Assembly: GCA_965230635.1 (NCBI GenBank)
Contig: CBDDLJ010000011.1
Coordinates: 1-64,000 of the forward strand
Origin: CBDDLJ01 sp965230635
Lineage (GTDB): Bacteria; Pseudomonadota; Gammaproteobacteria; UBA1113
Direction: 5' to 3'
Length of the DNA: 64,000 nucleotides
In this document: positions 7,740 to 17,381 of the stretch, in pieces
Layout of the letters: each line of letters begins with the position of its first letter
Numbering within the stretch: the first letter of the stretch is position 1
Notes under the pieces: model-generated
What the model saw: the letters and a program-made list of their open reading frames with translations, nothing else
Databases searched by the model: none
Told to the model about the DNA's origin: nothing
Made by a program: the position numbers and the translations under genes

Positions 7740-10700
7740 CAAAGAAGAAGATACTTTCGAACTAGTAGACTGCGTAACTGAGAGTTCTTTGTTATAATCT
7801 ATGAATCGTTGTTGTCTTTTTGATCTAGCGTGAGCACTTAAATCCATTTTTTTACTATTTCCGTTTAAACTATGTTTCCTCGAATATAAAGAAACAAGTC
7901 TTATTTCGGAATTAATCCAATCAGTATTTTCGCCCTTGTTTTCTTCGCATGATTTTTTGTCCTTGAGATATTCTAGATAAGCTTTCTCTTCTTCTTTTAT
8001 TTTACTATCCCAATCTATATTCACATTCTTATTACGTAAACATATACCATTTATTATCCACCACCTTAGATCTTGAGTTAATGGTATAGATTTAATATTG
8101 CCCTCTTCTATGATCATCATCTTGCTGCTTGCTTGTCCGCCTTGTTCAACTACAGATATCAGTACGCTGTGATTAAATATATGTTCTATGATACAATGAC
8201 GCATACCGTCATTAACCTCATTATAAAAAGGAAGAGTTAAATAGGCAGGGATGGTATCTACCACACGAGAGACATTAAATCCAGAGCTATCATTGTTGCA
8301 CAAAGCATTTAGTAGCGGCTTAACTTGATCTGGCCAGAATGGCAAATGCGAGATAAAACTAACAGCAAGTGTATTGCGAGTATAAAAATCGACACACCCA
8401 TCAGTAAGCAATGCCAATACCATATTGATTGTATTGCGGTACTGCAATAGTTGCTGGCCTAATTTACTGGCAAGATCGTGTTTAATAGGAGTTGGTATCT
8501 CGCTCTTAAGAAGTTCAAGTACCTTTTCTCCCCTATTCCCCTTGTTCAGATACCCTTCTAGAAAGTCTCCGCCTAAAATAGTGTTAAGTTCACTTCGAGC
8601 TTTTTCATCCATCTCCCCATCTGTAAGAAGAGCCCATACTTCATCCGCTTTACCCTGATGCTGCGGTAAATACTCGATAGAAAAGCTACTTGCTTCACTT
8701 TTCTTTGCTGCACCGCCCTGAAGCAAGCTCAACTTTTCTTCCATTTTATTCCGACACTGCTGCGGTAAATACTTTTTTAAGCAAGTGGCGAGTTGGATAG
8801 CATAATGATTTACCACTTCCTCTTCAGCAAGGAGCGCAAACACTATATCCACTTTGTCTTTGTGCTGTGGTAAATATCTGCTTAAACCGATAGCAAGATT
8901 GGCCCGAACAATCCAACTTGCCTGTTTTTGCGCCAGAAATCTCCAAATCGCATCCATTTTGTCTTGGTATAACATTAAATGCTTGCCTATACCATAAGCA
9001 AGGCAGCAACGAACAGAATCATTCACTTCATAATCCAAAACTAATTTCAACAACGTATCTATCTTATCTACGTATAGAGATAAATGCTTAATACTGTTAC
9101 GCGCGAGCAAAGAGCGAACATCATAATCTACTCCTTCATCCAAAATAAACCCCAGCACCTCATCAACTTTACTCAGAAAATGTGGTAAATGCTTGCCTAT
9201 ATTTTTGGCAAGAGGGAGGCGAGCATCGCACTCCACGTCCTCATCCTCGAGGTGACGCATAATACTATCAAATAATTCCAATCGTATTATCTGAGGACAA
9301 GACTCTGATAAAAATTCATTAAATTGATCTCTTACTGCCTCAGGCATACTGGCTTGATTCATGAATCGTTGTTTGATAATAGACATTATCGCTTGCTGCA
9401 TTTCTTCTAATTTCTTCAGCTCATCGGTCGCTGATAAGCTCGCCTCTAAGCAACGACAGAGTAAATTAGCTTCAACAATCCCTACCCAATCTCGGGGCTC
9501 TTGTAACAGTTGATTGAAAAAATCATTTAGCACTTTTGGATGCTGCCTTAGTGCCCCTGCTACAAAGGGCCAAACCAAAGTAAAATTTGGATGATATTTA
9601 TAGGTATTGATGATTGTTTTGACGTGTTTTTTTTCTGTTTCCTTTCCATGTTTCAAATTGTCAACAATTACTCTCGCAGCCAAAAATTCTTGAAAGGTTA
9701 AATGCAAGAAACAATAATATTTTTCACTACTGCTTTCATATAGATATTGAACCAAACCATATTCTCGCAGCCATTCTATTTCTATATTACCTAGTGGATA
9801 GCCTGTTAATAAAGTGTACTCCCCTATTTTAGGGTCAACACCAGATAACCAGCTTAAATTTAAGTTAGCGGTATCCTGAACTAGGCCTTCAAAAGCCCAC
9901 TCACCTAGTACTTTTAATATCTGATTAGTAGATCCATATTGGGTTACTGCAGTATTGAAATTTAATTGTGCTGCAGTCAATCTTCCCTCTTTTCCTTCAA
10001 TATAACGCCGGCATAAATTCATTATGATCGTTTCATATAAATCACTTTGTGATAGTTGAGTTAATGAGATTGCATCGGGTTGGTTTCGTGTGCTCTGCCA
10101 CCATTGTTTAAGCAAATACGCGTTGATTGGTATATGTGCTATCTTCCAAAGGTCATTGTTTTGTTTCAATTCTTTTATAAATCTGCTCGCCTTTTCATCT
10201 CCTAAATATTTATTAAAATACAATACAACATCTTTGTCTTTAAATCCAGTAATCTCAACTAAGCCATCACTATTTGACCATGCCTTTAAATTATCTATCG
10301 CGTATGATCGGGTAGTCACTAATTTTTTAAATGGCAATTTAAATAATAGTTTCAGCTGCTCTGCTTGATGATCTTGAATTAGTGGTAATTCATCTAATCC
10401 ATCAAATATCAGCAAACATTTATCGGGTGTGTTTTTTAGTAATAAAAGTAAACTTTTCACTTCTGTATCAGATATTTCTATGCTACCCAAACAGGCAAAA
10501 CGCAACAACGAAGCCTCATCCCACTCTGTCTGGAAATCATTAGGCCGCAAGCGTCGACAGGGGATAATCAATACTACATCAAACATTGACCATAAACCAA
10601 CTTTTTTATTTTCATCGCCCTGTCTGAATAAAGCCCATTGATAAGCAATATAACGGCTTAATGTTGATTTACCGACACCTGCTATCCCTGAAACAAGAAC

Positions 10701-13397
10701 TGTTTTTATTTCTTTCGGCTGCTTATTACAAGCATCTTGGTACGTATTAGCATCAAATAACTGTGTTAAACTTTCAATAGCTTTTTTATCACCATTTAAC
10801 CGATCTCTCTCTCGTAGAGGTTTATAAATGGGCTTTGACTTGTCTTTACTTTGAGATGCTAATCTTGCCACTTTTTCTTTTTTTAATACTACTTGTAGGT
10901 TTACAAAGCAATCTTTTAAAGGAAATGCATCTTTATCTAATAGATTTTTCCCTGCAAAATCCTCTGCCAAGTAGCATGTTTGCAAATTGGCTTGCCATCG
11001 CCATAGCAGGCGCTTTGGACTGTTCAATAGCTGCTTCAATAATGGAACTTTGATTATCTGCGAAAGTTGATTACCATCATTGTCTAAAACTTTATCATCC
11101 GCTTTTATTCCAAGCAGTTGTCGAAGGCACATTTCGTAACGTTCAAGACATTCCCTCTTTGAATCGGCTCCTCGTGCCAGACAGTGTAATGCAGTTTCCC
11201 CTCTACTATTTTGCTGATTGATTAGATCTAAGGATAATCGCTTAACAAGTTTGGCTAATGTTCTAGAATAGCCTTGTTTAGCTGCTAAATGTAGTGCTGT
11301 ATTACCTTCGTTGTCACATAAGGTAACATCCACTCCATGTCGGATTAATACTAATCCCATGCTATCATCTGCATGCAATATCGCCTCGTGAAGTGGCAGC
11401 TCACCCTGGTTTACCAGCTGGCTTAACAAAGTATTATTCTCAGTTAATAGATAATCAACCACATCAATAAACAACTTTTTGATCCAATACCCCACATTTG
11501 TCTGAAATTGTTGCTTATTAGACTGAGAAAAAGCGTCGTTAATTTTTTGAGGCAAGTTAAAACCGGAATCAAAATTATAGGATTGACATAGACAATGGGC
11601 CGTTGCATAGCAAGCTATGGCCTGTTCCCAGCGACCTATTCTATTAAGGGCTTCACCCCGCTTCACTAGTGACCGCGATTTTGATAGGGTAGGATATTGC
11701 TTAGCCTCTGCGATGATTCGGCGTAATTTATCATCACTAGTTGCAGATTTTGCACTGAGATAAATATTTGGGAAAGTATCAAGTAAAGCATTACCCCAAT
11801 ACGACAGTTTTCGATCTACGGCTCCTTGTAGTGACTCAATAAAATTAAAGCGTTTGGACGGTAAAATTTTACTATTAACGACTTCATATAAGTGTATATC
11901 GTTCTCATATAAACCACCTAGCACTGTCATCCACGCCTCTTTCGCACTATTTTCCGATGGGGCTACTTCATGTTGGAATTCTGCTGGTATCTCGCATGGT
12001 TTTTTGTTACTTTTGAAACTTGCTGAATCATGAGAATTAAGATTAGAAGATAATGACAGTAAAGCATCACCTATATGTTTGTGCAGTGGTGAACCTTCTT
12101 TTGCATCAGTAGAATATTTGTTTAATATCGATAATATTTTTTCTTGAACCTTTTGTTCACTTTCTGAATATAATGCCCACAGGCGATAGACCATTTCATA
12201 ACGAAATGCAACGTGTTCATAGTGTTTTTTGTTTTTGTGGGTTTTGTCATCTTTCTTTAATTTAGTCGTGGTAGGAGAAGGAGGTAATAGTAATTGTAAT
12301 TGTTTTAATTGTTCATTAATTATTGCTTCGGGCTCTTTTTTATCATCTTCAACCGTTTCAAGCCATTTTTTTTCCCACCTGATCACCGCACGATAATAAG
12401 ATTTATCGTTGGAATAATGCTGCACAGCACGTTTACCAACTCGAGCTATGTTTCTGAATAAATTCCACGTCGATGATGCAGCTGTAGGCGCTGTTATACC
12501 CGATGAAGCAGCCGCGCTAAAAATTGTGCCTCCCGTCTGAGAACATTGCAAAAACAGCATGGCTCCTATTTTAACACGATCTAAGTAGCGCTTTGGTTTC
12601 GTCCGATGATCTGTGATATGCCGCAAAGCGTGCTTTGAAAAGCTTATTGCCTGTTTTATTTTATAATAAAAATACTTGTCATTTTCGTCTTGCGGTTTAA
12701 CGTCTTTTAAACGATTCTTTAAATCATCAATAGCCCGTCTCATCTTAACTTTATGTGTATATAAACTAAGGCCAGTTACAGATTTTAACATTTCTCCTAA
12801 TGCTTGATACAATGCGCAAATCATGGCGCTCGCTAGCTTAATGTCAGGTGCATGAACTGTGTTTATTTTGTCAACTAAAACTTGGCTTATCTGTATGGTA
12901 GTATCATCTGAGTTATTATTACACACAACTGGTATCAATTTGCTGAGGGCAGTATAAAGTTCTTGAAAATTCAAGCTAGAACCGTTTATTTCATTTAATA
13001 ATTTATCACATAATTTTTTAATTATTTCTGGATCACTGCAGTTGACTAATTCAAACGCTTGTTCAACAGTATAGGTTGTTCCTCTATCAATAGCATTGAT
13101 CACAGCTCTAATGACAGCGCGCAAGGTATTCAGTTTATTAGTCAGCTCTTTATTAGCCAGCTCTTTTTCTTTAGCATTGAGAACAAAAAGTCGATTATAT
13201 TCAAGAACCAACGAGCGGGTTGATCGAAAGGGACAATTTTGAAGCATTAGCTCTTGTTCGTGCTCTTGAACCAATGACTCGTTTCCAATCGTGCTTAGCA
13301 TATCCGATTCGGTGTTTAAAAAGTCACTATCTTCTGAATAGCCGTCATCTGAAGAAATATCATCAAATACATCTTTTGCATCATCTAGTTTATTCAT
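7728..13397 (-). CDS. Giant ankyrin-NACHT-HEAT STAND NTPase
   Basis: An 1889-residue NLR-like protein. The N-terminal part (1-600) is helical, acidic at its start and unrecognised. About residues 665-760 hold ankyrin repeats (GNTALHLAAKQG at 698 on; then GETALHCLA). The NACHT NTPase follows: Walker A GIAGVGKST at 904-912 and Walker B LLIFDGLDELP around D999 with the D-x2-D-E NACHT acidic cluster. The helical HLTFQEFLAARVI segment near 1235 is typical of NACHT modules. From about 1380 to 1700 there are diverged 35-residue HEAT-like repeats. STAND proteins act as ATP-switched oligomerising sensors; in bacteria some NACHT proteins are antiphage, while in Legionellales ankyrin-bearing giants are often secreted. 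Either role is inference. Its C-terminal few codons overlap the maturase relic. AAGGA precedes ATG 13397. Confidence 0.88.
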   Translation of the reverse strand: MNKLDDAKDVFDDISSDDGYSEDSDFLNTESDMLSTIGNESLVQEHEQELMLQNCPFRSTRSLVLEYNRLFVLNAKEKELANKELTNKLNTLRAVIRAVINAIDRGTTYTVEQAFELVNCSDPEIIKKLCDKLLNEINGSSLNFQELYTALSKLIPVVCNNNSDDTTIQISQVLVDKINTVHAPDIKLASAMICALYQALGEMLKSVTGLSLYTHKVKMRRAIDDLKNRLKDVKPQDENDKYFYYKIKQAISFSKHALRHITDHRTKPKRYLDRVKIGAMLFLQCSQTGGTIFSAAASSGITAPTAASSTWNLFRNIARVGKRAVQHYSNDKSYYRAVIRWEKKWLETVEDDKKEPEAIINEQLKQLQLLLPPSPTTTKLKKDDKTHKNKKHYEHVAFRYEMVYRLWALYSESEQKVQEKILSILNKYSTDAKEGSPLHKHIGDALLSLSSNLNSHDSASFKSNKKPCEIPAEFQHEVAPSENSAKEAWMTVLGGLYENDIHLYEVVNSKILPSKRFNFIESLQGAVDRKLSYWGNALLDTFPNIYLSAKSATSDDKLRRIIAEAKQYPTLSKSRSLVKRGEALNRIGRWEQAIACYATAHCLCQSYNFDSGFNLPQKINDAFSQSNKQQFQTNVGYWIKKLFIDVVDYLLTENNTLLSQLVNQGELPLHEAILHADDSMGLVLIRHGVDVTLCDNEGNTALHLAAKQGYSRTLAKLVKRLSLDLINQQNSRGETALHCLARGADSKRECLERYEMCLRQLLGIKADDKVLDNDGNQLSQIIKVPLLKQLLNSPKRLLWRWQANLQTCYLAEDFAGKNLLDKDAFPLKDCFVNLQVVLKKEKVARLASQSKDKSKPIYKPLRERDRLNGDKKAIESLTQLFDANTYQDACNKQPKEIKTVLVSGIAGVGKSTLSRYIAYQWALFRQGDENKKVGLWSMFDVVLIIPCRRLRPNDFQTEWDEASLLRFACLGSIEISDTEVKSLLLLLKNTPDKCLLIFDGLDELPLIQDHQAEQLKLLFKLPFKKLVTTRSYAIDNLKAWSNSDGLVEITGFKDKDVVLYFNKYLGDEKASRFIKELKQNNDLWKIAHIPINAYLLKQWWQSTRNQPDAISLTQLSQSDLYETIIMNLCRRYIEGKEGRLTAAQLNFNTAVTQYGSTNQILKVLGEWAFEGLVQDTANLNLSWLSGVDPKIGEYTLLTGYPLGNIEIEWLREYGLVQYLYESSSEKYYCFLHLTFQEFLAARVIVDNLKHGKETEKKHVKTIINTYKYHPNFTLVWPFVAGALRQHPKVLNDFFNQLLQEPRDWVGIVEANLLCRCLEASLSATDELKKLEEMQQAIMSIIKQRFMNQASMPEAVRDQFNEFLSESCPQIIRLELFDSIMRHLEDEDVECDARLPLAKNIGKHLPHFLSKVDEVLGFILDEGVDYDVRSLLARNSIKHLSLYVDKIDTLLKLVLDYEVNDSVRCCLAYGIGKHLMLYQDKMDAIWRFLAQKQASWIVRANLAIGLSRYLPQHKDKVDIVFALLAEEEVVNHYAIQLATCLKKYLPQQCRNKMEEKLSLLQGGAAKKSEASSFSIEYLPQHQGKADEVWALLTDGEMDEKARSELNTILGGDFLEGYLNKGNRGEKVLELLKSEIPTPIKHDLASKLGQQLLQYRNTINMVLALLTDGCVDFYTRNTLAVSFISHLPFWPDQVKPLLNALCNNDSSGFNVSRVVDTIPAYLTLPFYNEVNDGMRHCIIEHIFNHSVLISVVEQGGQASSKMMIIEEGNIKSIPLTQDLRWWIINGICLRNKNVNIDWDSKIKEEEKAYLEYLKDKKSCEENKGENTDWINSEIRLVSLYSRKHSLNGNSKKMDLSAHARSKRQQRFIDYNKELSVTQSTSSKVSSSLLGP

Positions 13398-13771
13398 TGC
13401 CTAAATCCTTTTCCGCACAGCACTCTTCTGGAGGGTTTACCACAAAGCTTTTCTTGATAAAGTAATGATTTTTCTGTCACTTCTTCTAAGGCAATACTTA
13501 TTTAAAATTTTTTTAATTGGTTAACTTAGTATTGTTTTATTAAAATAGTTAAGACTACACATTTGTTTATGCTAAATGCTTATTCTAGGTTTGTCAAACG
13601 AAATTCCTTTGCTGTGCAGAGTAAAATCATACTTTGCTTTTTATATAGTCAATTGATAGCTCATAAGGATCCAGTTATAGTAATATGGTCGGCTTACTCT
13701 CCTAAAGAAATAGCATTCGAATTGATCCACACGCTTTTCCTAAAATCAATAATACTATTTTTCGTTTTTCA
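13398..13771. promoter_or_regulatory. Upstream region of the NACHT gene
   Basis: This 374-base AT-rich gap holds the presumed promoter and 5' leader of the NACHT gene, which reads leftward, and the end of nhaA on the right. A Shine-Dalgarno-like AAGGA lies about 9 bases before ATG 13397. A plus-strand ORF at 13563-13775 looks fortuitous. No firm promoter hexamers were identified. Confidence 0.35.
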
Positions 13772-14950
13772 TTAAGATTTTTTCTTTGTTGCAAAATATA
13801 ATACAAGGTAACCGAACACCCCTGAAACAACAGAACCAACTAATACACCTAGTCGTAGCATAACACTATGGCGTATTGTTTCATCACCGCCGGTAAACGC
13901 TAAGCTACCAATAAATAAGCTCATAGTAAAACCTATTCCACAAATAATTGAGGTACCATATATTTGCATCCAATTAGTTCCAGTAGGCATTCGTCCAACA
14001 CCTAGTTTAATAGCAATCCAAGAAAAAACAAAAATACCCACTTGTTTACCAATAAATAAACCCGCAGTAATACCTAATGGAATCGGCAAAAATAAAGTTT
14101 TTAATGTCACACCAGCTAACGAAACGCCGGCATTAGCAAAAGCAAAAAGTGGTAAAACTAAGTAGGAAACCCAAGGGTGTAATGTGTTTTCTAAGTTTCG
14201 CAAAGGGGAGTTCGCCGTATTTTTTTTGCTGCGAATGGGATAGGCAAAAGCAATGACTACTCCTGCCAAGGTGGCATGAACACCAGATTTTAATACAAGC
14301 ACCCATAATACTAAACCAATAAGAGCATACGGGACAAAACTTTCAATACCTCTCCTATTTAAATAAAATAAAAGCATGATAATCAGCAAGCTGATAAGTA
14401 GCAAGGCAACTGATACTTCATTTGTATAGAATATGGCAATAATAAGAATGGCACCTAAATCATCTAAAATAGCGATTGCAGTTAAAAAAACTTTTAAAGA
14501 AATAGGAACACGGTTACCCAATATAGACAATATACCTAAAGCAAAGGCAATATCCGTTGCAGCAGGAATAGCCCAGCCTCTTAGTGAAAAACTATCTCCC
14601 CAATTAAAGGCAGTATAAATGATGGCTGGCATAATCATTCCGCCAAATGCTGCAATAATAGGTAAAATAGCTTTATTGATCGTATTTAATTCGCCTTCAA
14701 TTAATTCTCGTTTGATTTCTAGCCCGACCAACAGAAAAAATATAGCCATCAAGCCATCATTAATCCAAAGTACTAATGGTTTAGATAAGCCCAGCTGACC
14801 ATAGCTAAAGGTAAGCTTTGTTTCAAATGCTTGTTGATAAAGACTTAAATAAGGACTATTACAAATAATTAATGCTAAAGCTGCCATAATTATAAGTATT
14901 ATACCAGCAAAAGATTCCCATTTAATAAAGTTAACAACTGATTTAATCAT
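13772..14950 (-). CDS. nhaA: Na+/H+ antiporter NhaA
   Basis: An inner-membrane antiporter exchanging Na+ (or Li+) for protons, important for pH and sodium homeostasis. The 392-residue length and 12-helix profile match NhaA. The ion-binding aspartate pair lies in AILDDLGAILIIA (equivalent to D163-D164 of E. coli NhaA), and the unwound helix IV region ATDIAFALGIL is intact. The C-terminus retains SIICGIGFTMSLFIGSLAF. Its ATG overlaps the dnaQ stop in an ATGA junction (14947-14950), so the two genes are probably translated together. Confidence 0.96.
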   Translation of the reverse strand: MIKSVVNFIKWESFAGIILIIMAALALIICNSPYLSLYQQAFETKLTFSYGQLGLSKPLVLWINDGLMAIFFLLVGLEIKRELIEGELNTINKAILPIIAAFGGMIMPAIIYTAFNWGDSFSLRGWAIPAATDIAFALGILSILGNRVPISLKVFLTAIAILDDLGAILIIAIFYTNEVSVALLLISLLIIMLLFYLNRRGIESFVPYALIGLVLWVLVLKSGVHATLAGVVIAFAYPIRSKKNTANSPLRNLENTLHPWVSYLVLPLFAFANAGVSLAGVTLKTLFLPIPLGITAGLFIGKQVGIFVFSWIAIKLGVGRMPTGTNWMQIYGTSIICGIGFTMSLFIGSLAFTGGDETIRHSVMLRLGVLVGSVVSGVFGYLVLYFATKKKS

Positions 14951-15681
14951 GAGTCTATCTCTTCCTTTTCATTCCATCGACATGTTTGTTCACTGAGTTT
15001 TGCCAGCATCTTCAAATAATCATTATGTGCCACTAATTCTTCATTACTGGCTTGGATGACTTTTAAAGGTATTTGCTTATCAATTTTAATTGGTCCAATC
15101 CCACTTTTCATCTCTTCTTCAGGCATAATGTTATTTTCAATTTTAGAAAACAAGCTGCCCTGCCCGCCTGTCATTGCAATATATACACGAGCAAGCAATT
15201 GAGCATCTAATAAAGCACCGTGCAACTCTCGTTCGGTATTATCAATAAAGTAACGTCGACACAGTGCATCTAAATTATTTTTTTGCCCCGGGTGTTTTTT
15301 TCGAGCCATGATTAGCGTATCAATAATGGAGAAGTTCATTTCGATTGTCTGAATTGTTTTTTTCCATAATGTTAATTCATGGTTAAGAAAGCCTAGGTCA
15401 AATGGGGCATTATGAATAATTAATTCTGCATCTTGAATATAATCAACAAAATTTTGTGCTATTTTCGCAAATATGGGTTTATCTGCTAAAAAATCCGTAG
15501 TTAATCCATGAACATTTTCTGCACCAGCATCAATTTCTCGCTCTGGATTAATATAACAATGAAACGTATTATCAGTAACAACCCGATCAATGATTTCAAT
15601 ACAACCTATTTCAATAATACGGTGTCCCTGACTCGGAGAAAGACCTGTTGTTTCAGTATCTAATACTATTTGTCGACTCAA
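14947..15681 (-). CDS. dnaQ: DNA polymerase III epsilon subunit (3'-5' proofreading)
   Basis: The proofreading exonuclease of the replicative polymerase, a DEDDh-family enzyme. ExoI is VLDTETTG near the N-terminus, ExoII is IIHNAPFDLGFL, and ExoIII is HGALLDAQLLARVY with the catalytic histidine and aspartate. The C-terminal part binds the alpha subunit. There is no in-frame ATG at the family N-terminus: the start is TTG 15681-15679, backed by a perfect AAGGAG (minus strand, 15695-15690) at 8-bp spacing. It sits directly downstream of rnhA, as is common in Gammaproteobacteria. Confidence 0.96.
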   Translation of the reverse strand: MSRQIVLDTETTGLSPSQGHRIIEIGCIEIIDRVVTDNTFHCYINPEREIDAGAENVHGLTTDFLADKPIFAKIAQNFVDYIQDAELIIHNAPFDLGFLNHELTLWKKTIQTIEMNFSIIDTLIMARKKHPGQKNNLDALCRRYFIDNTERELHGALLDAQLLARVYIAMTGGQGSLFSKIENNIMPEEEMKSGIGPIKIDKQIPLKVIQASNEELVAHNDYLKMLAKLSEQTCRWNEKEEIDS

Positions 15682-15693
15682 TATGCTAACTCC

Positions 15694-16128
15694 TTATATT
15701 TCATTGTCTGCCGCATCACTCGCTAACTTATCAGCAAGTTCATTGTATACAATTCCTGCATGTGCTTTGACCCAATGCCAATTAACTTCGTGTTGCTTTA
15801 CTTGTTGATCTAATTGTTGCCAAAGATCTTGATTTTTGACTGGCTTTTTATTGGCTGTAAGCCATTTATTTTTTTTCCAATTATCTATCCAGCTTGAAAT
15901 ACCTTGCTGTACATAAGTTGAATCTGTGTACAATTCAACAATACAACGCTCATTTAACGCAGCTAAGGCGTTAATAGCGGCCATAAGCTCCATGCGATTA
16001 TTCGTAGTGTTATCTTCTCTACCTTGTAATCGCTTTTCAGTCTCATTATAAATGAGTACGACTCCCCAACCTCCTTTGCCAGGATTGCCCTTGCACGCAC
16101 CATCAGTATATATTTTAACCTTTTTCAT
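15694..16128 (-). CDS. rnhA: Ribonuclease HI
   Basis: An endonuclease that cuts the RNA strand of RNA-DNA hybrids, removing primers and R-loops. At 144 residues it matches the bacterial type. The catalytic carboxylates are visible: D in YTDGACKGNPG, E in NNRMELMAA, D in YTDSTYV, and the late D in the NELADKLA region; the WVKAHAG loop carries the conserved histidine. The gene overlaps the 3' end of the methyltransferase gene by 14 bases and precedes dnaQ by 12 bases, forming a compact operon. Confidence 0.97.
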   Translation of the reverse strand: MKKVKIYTDGACKGNPGKGGWGVVLIYNETEKRLQGREDNTTNNRMELMAAINALAALNERCIVELYTDSTYVQQGISSWIDNWKKNKWLTANKKPVKNQDLWQQLDQQVKQHEVNWHWVKAHAGIVYNELADKLASDAADNEI

Positions 16129-16897
16129 GAAAGCTTCCGGTTGTTGGCGCTGCCAATTTTTTGTTTGTCAACAATGATACCTTCTGCTGTTTTACTTTGA
16201 TCGGACTCATATTATAAACTTTTTTTCTAGCAAAAATAAAATAGATACTGCCTGAACGTGGAAAACAACACTGCCCTAGCGTTTCTAATAACTTCAATCG
16301 CTTCAATGCTTCTTCATTAGCCAATATAGGACGATAGTAAAAAGTTTTTATGTGCTCAATATCAAATTCAGCTTGTTGTAACCACTGTCGCACTTTGCCA
16401 ATTCGGTGAAAATATAACTGTTCAAATAAGTTCTTTTTAAAATAGTTCTGTAAACCCCAGGGACTAAAGGGATTAAGACCTAAAACTATCAGTGTCCCCT
16501 CAGCAATAAGAACTCGCTGTAATTCTGCAATAATAGATGCCGGGTTAGGTGACTTTTCTAAGATATGAGGTAATAAGACTGCGTCAATTGAATCACTTGC
16601 CAAAGGTAGATCATTAAATTTACAAACGATCGTTCCATCCTTGTTTGACAAATTTTTCTCTGATTTAATATCATCAGCGTGAATTAAACGGTAATGATAC
16701 CGAATGGGGCAAGGCTTTAACCACGACAAATCCGTAGAGCCGCCTAACTGTAACAAATAATAACCAAAAATATCTGGTAAATAACGACTAAGAATATTCG
16801 ATTCACTCTGGTATATCGTCTTGGTTAAATGGTAATGCCAGGTAGCTGCATTTGTTTGCGCTTTCGTATCGTTCACACCTAGTCCATAGTAAGACAT
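16115..16897 (-). CDS. SAM-dependent methyltransferase-like protein (YafS-type)
   Basis: A class I methyltransferase-like protein of 260 residues in the position of E. coli yafS, next to rnhA-dnaQ. The segment FNDLPLASDSIDAVLLPHIL matches motif IV of methyltransferase domain 11, followed by AELQRVLIAEGTLIVLGLNP (motifs V-VI). The N-terminal glycine-rich SAM loop is replaced by a degenerate FGYYLLQLGG, which is also seen in YafS-like proteins. The substrate is unknown. ATG 16897 is the first good start; the reading frame ends inside rnhA. Confidence 0.8.
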   Translation of the reverse strand: MSYYGLGVNDTKAQTNAATWHYHLTKTIYQSESNILSRYLPDIFGYYLLQLGGSTDLSWLKPCPIRYHYRLIHADDIKSEKNLSNKDGTIVCKFNDLPLASDSIDAVLLPHILEKSPNPASIIAELQRVLIAEGTLIVLGLNPFSPWGLQNYFKKNLFEQLYFHRIGKVRQWLQQAEFDIEHIKTFYYRPILANEEALKRLKLLETLGQCCFPRSGSIYFIFARKKVYNMSPIKVKQQKVSLLTNKKLAAPTTGSFHEKG

Positions 16898-17381
16898 TTT
16901 AAAAAATTAAATAAATAATAGCTGATTTTTACAAAAGAGGATACCACGACCAACGCATCGCTTTATCTCAGTTAGAAAAATACTTGATAATTCATATAGT
17001 TGCCAACAAAAATTAAGAATAATAAATAATCAGAAATAATTTTTTCTCAGGGTTAGCTGCTTTTGAATGTTATGCTTAAAGACTGCTAAACGAATATTTT
17101 CAATCCCCATTGCACAATTTGAATGCTGAGACAAAACGTTCTCAAAAAGTTTTCCTTGAGTAACGTGCAATAGTTACCCTCAATGCTCAATCTGACTAAC
17201 ATAAGAACAGAAAAAAGTTAACATAGGTACTTAAAAAAGTTCATCAATAATATAGATGCTCCTAAGAAGAACGTAATTTAATTTCACCTTGCAACTTAAA
17301 AATAAAGATTTTGAAGAAGCATGTTTGGCCTTATACAGCATGCTATTTGTAAATGATAATAGCAATAAAAAAGACCATAAA
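16898..17381. other. Non-coding stretch, possible relic
   Basis: About 480 AT-rich bases separate the methyltransferase gene from the LRR giant. On the minus strand an open run around 17175-17050 (VTQGKLFENVLSQHSNC...) looks protein-like but has upstream stops and no family match. No RNA gene was recognised. Confidence 0.35.

Noticed and set aside
13502..13516. TTAA-N7-TTAA element upstream of the NACHT gene, possible PmrA box
   Set aside because: The surrounding sequence is almost pure A/T, several similar TTAA pairs with other spacings occur nearby, and no flanking consensus bases are present.
13563..13775. 70-codon plus-strand ORF before nhaA's end
   Set aside because: No ribosome binding site or motif, and it runs into the 3' end of nhaA on the other strand.
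17050..17180. Open minus-strand run resembling a gene tail
   Set aside because: Upstream stops in the same frame and no family match; could not be tied to gloB or any other expected neighbour.
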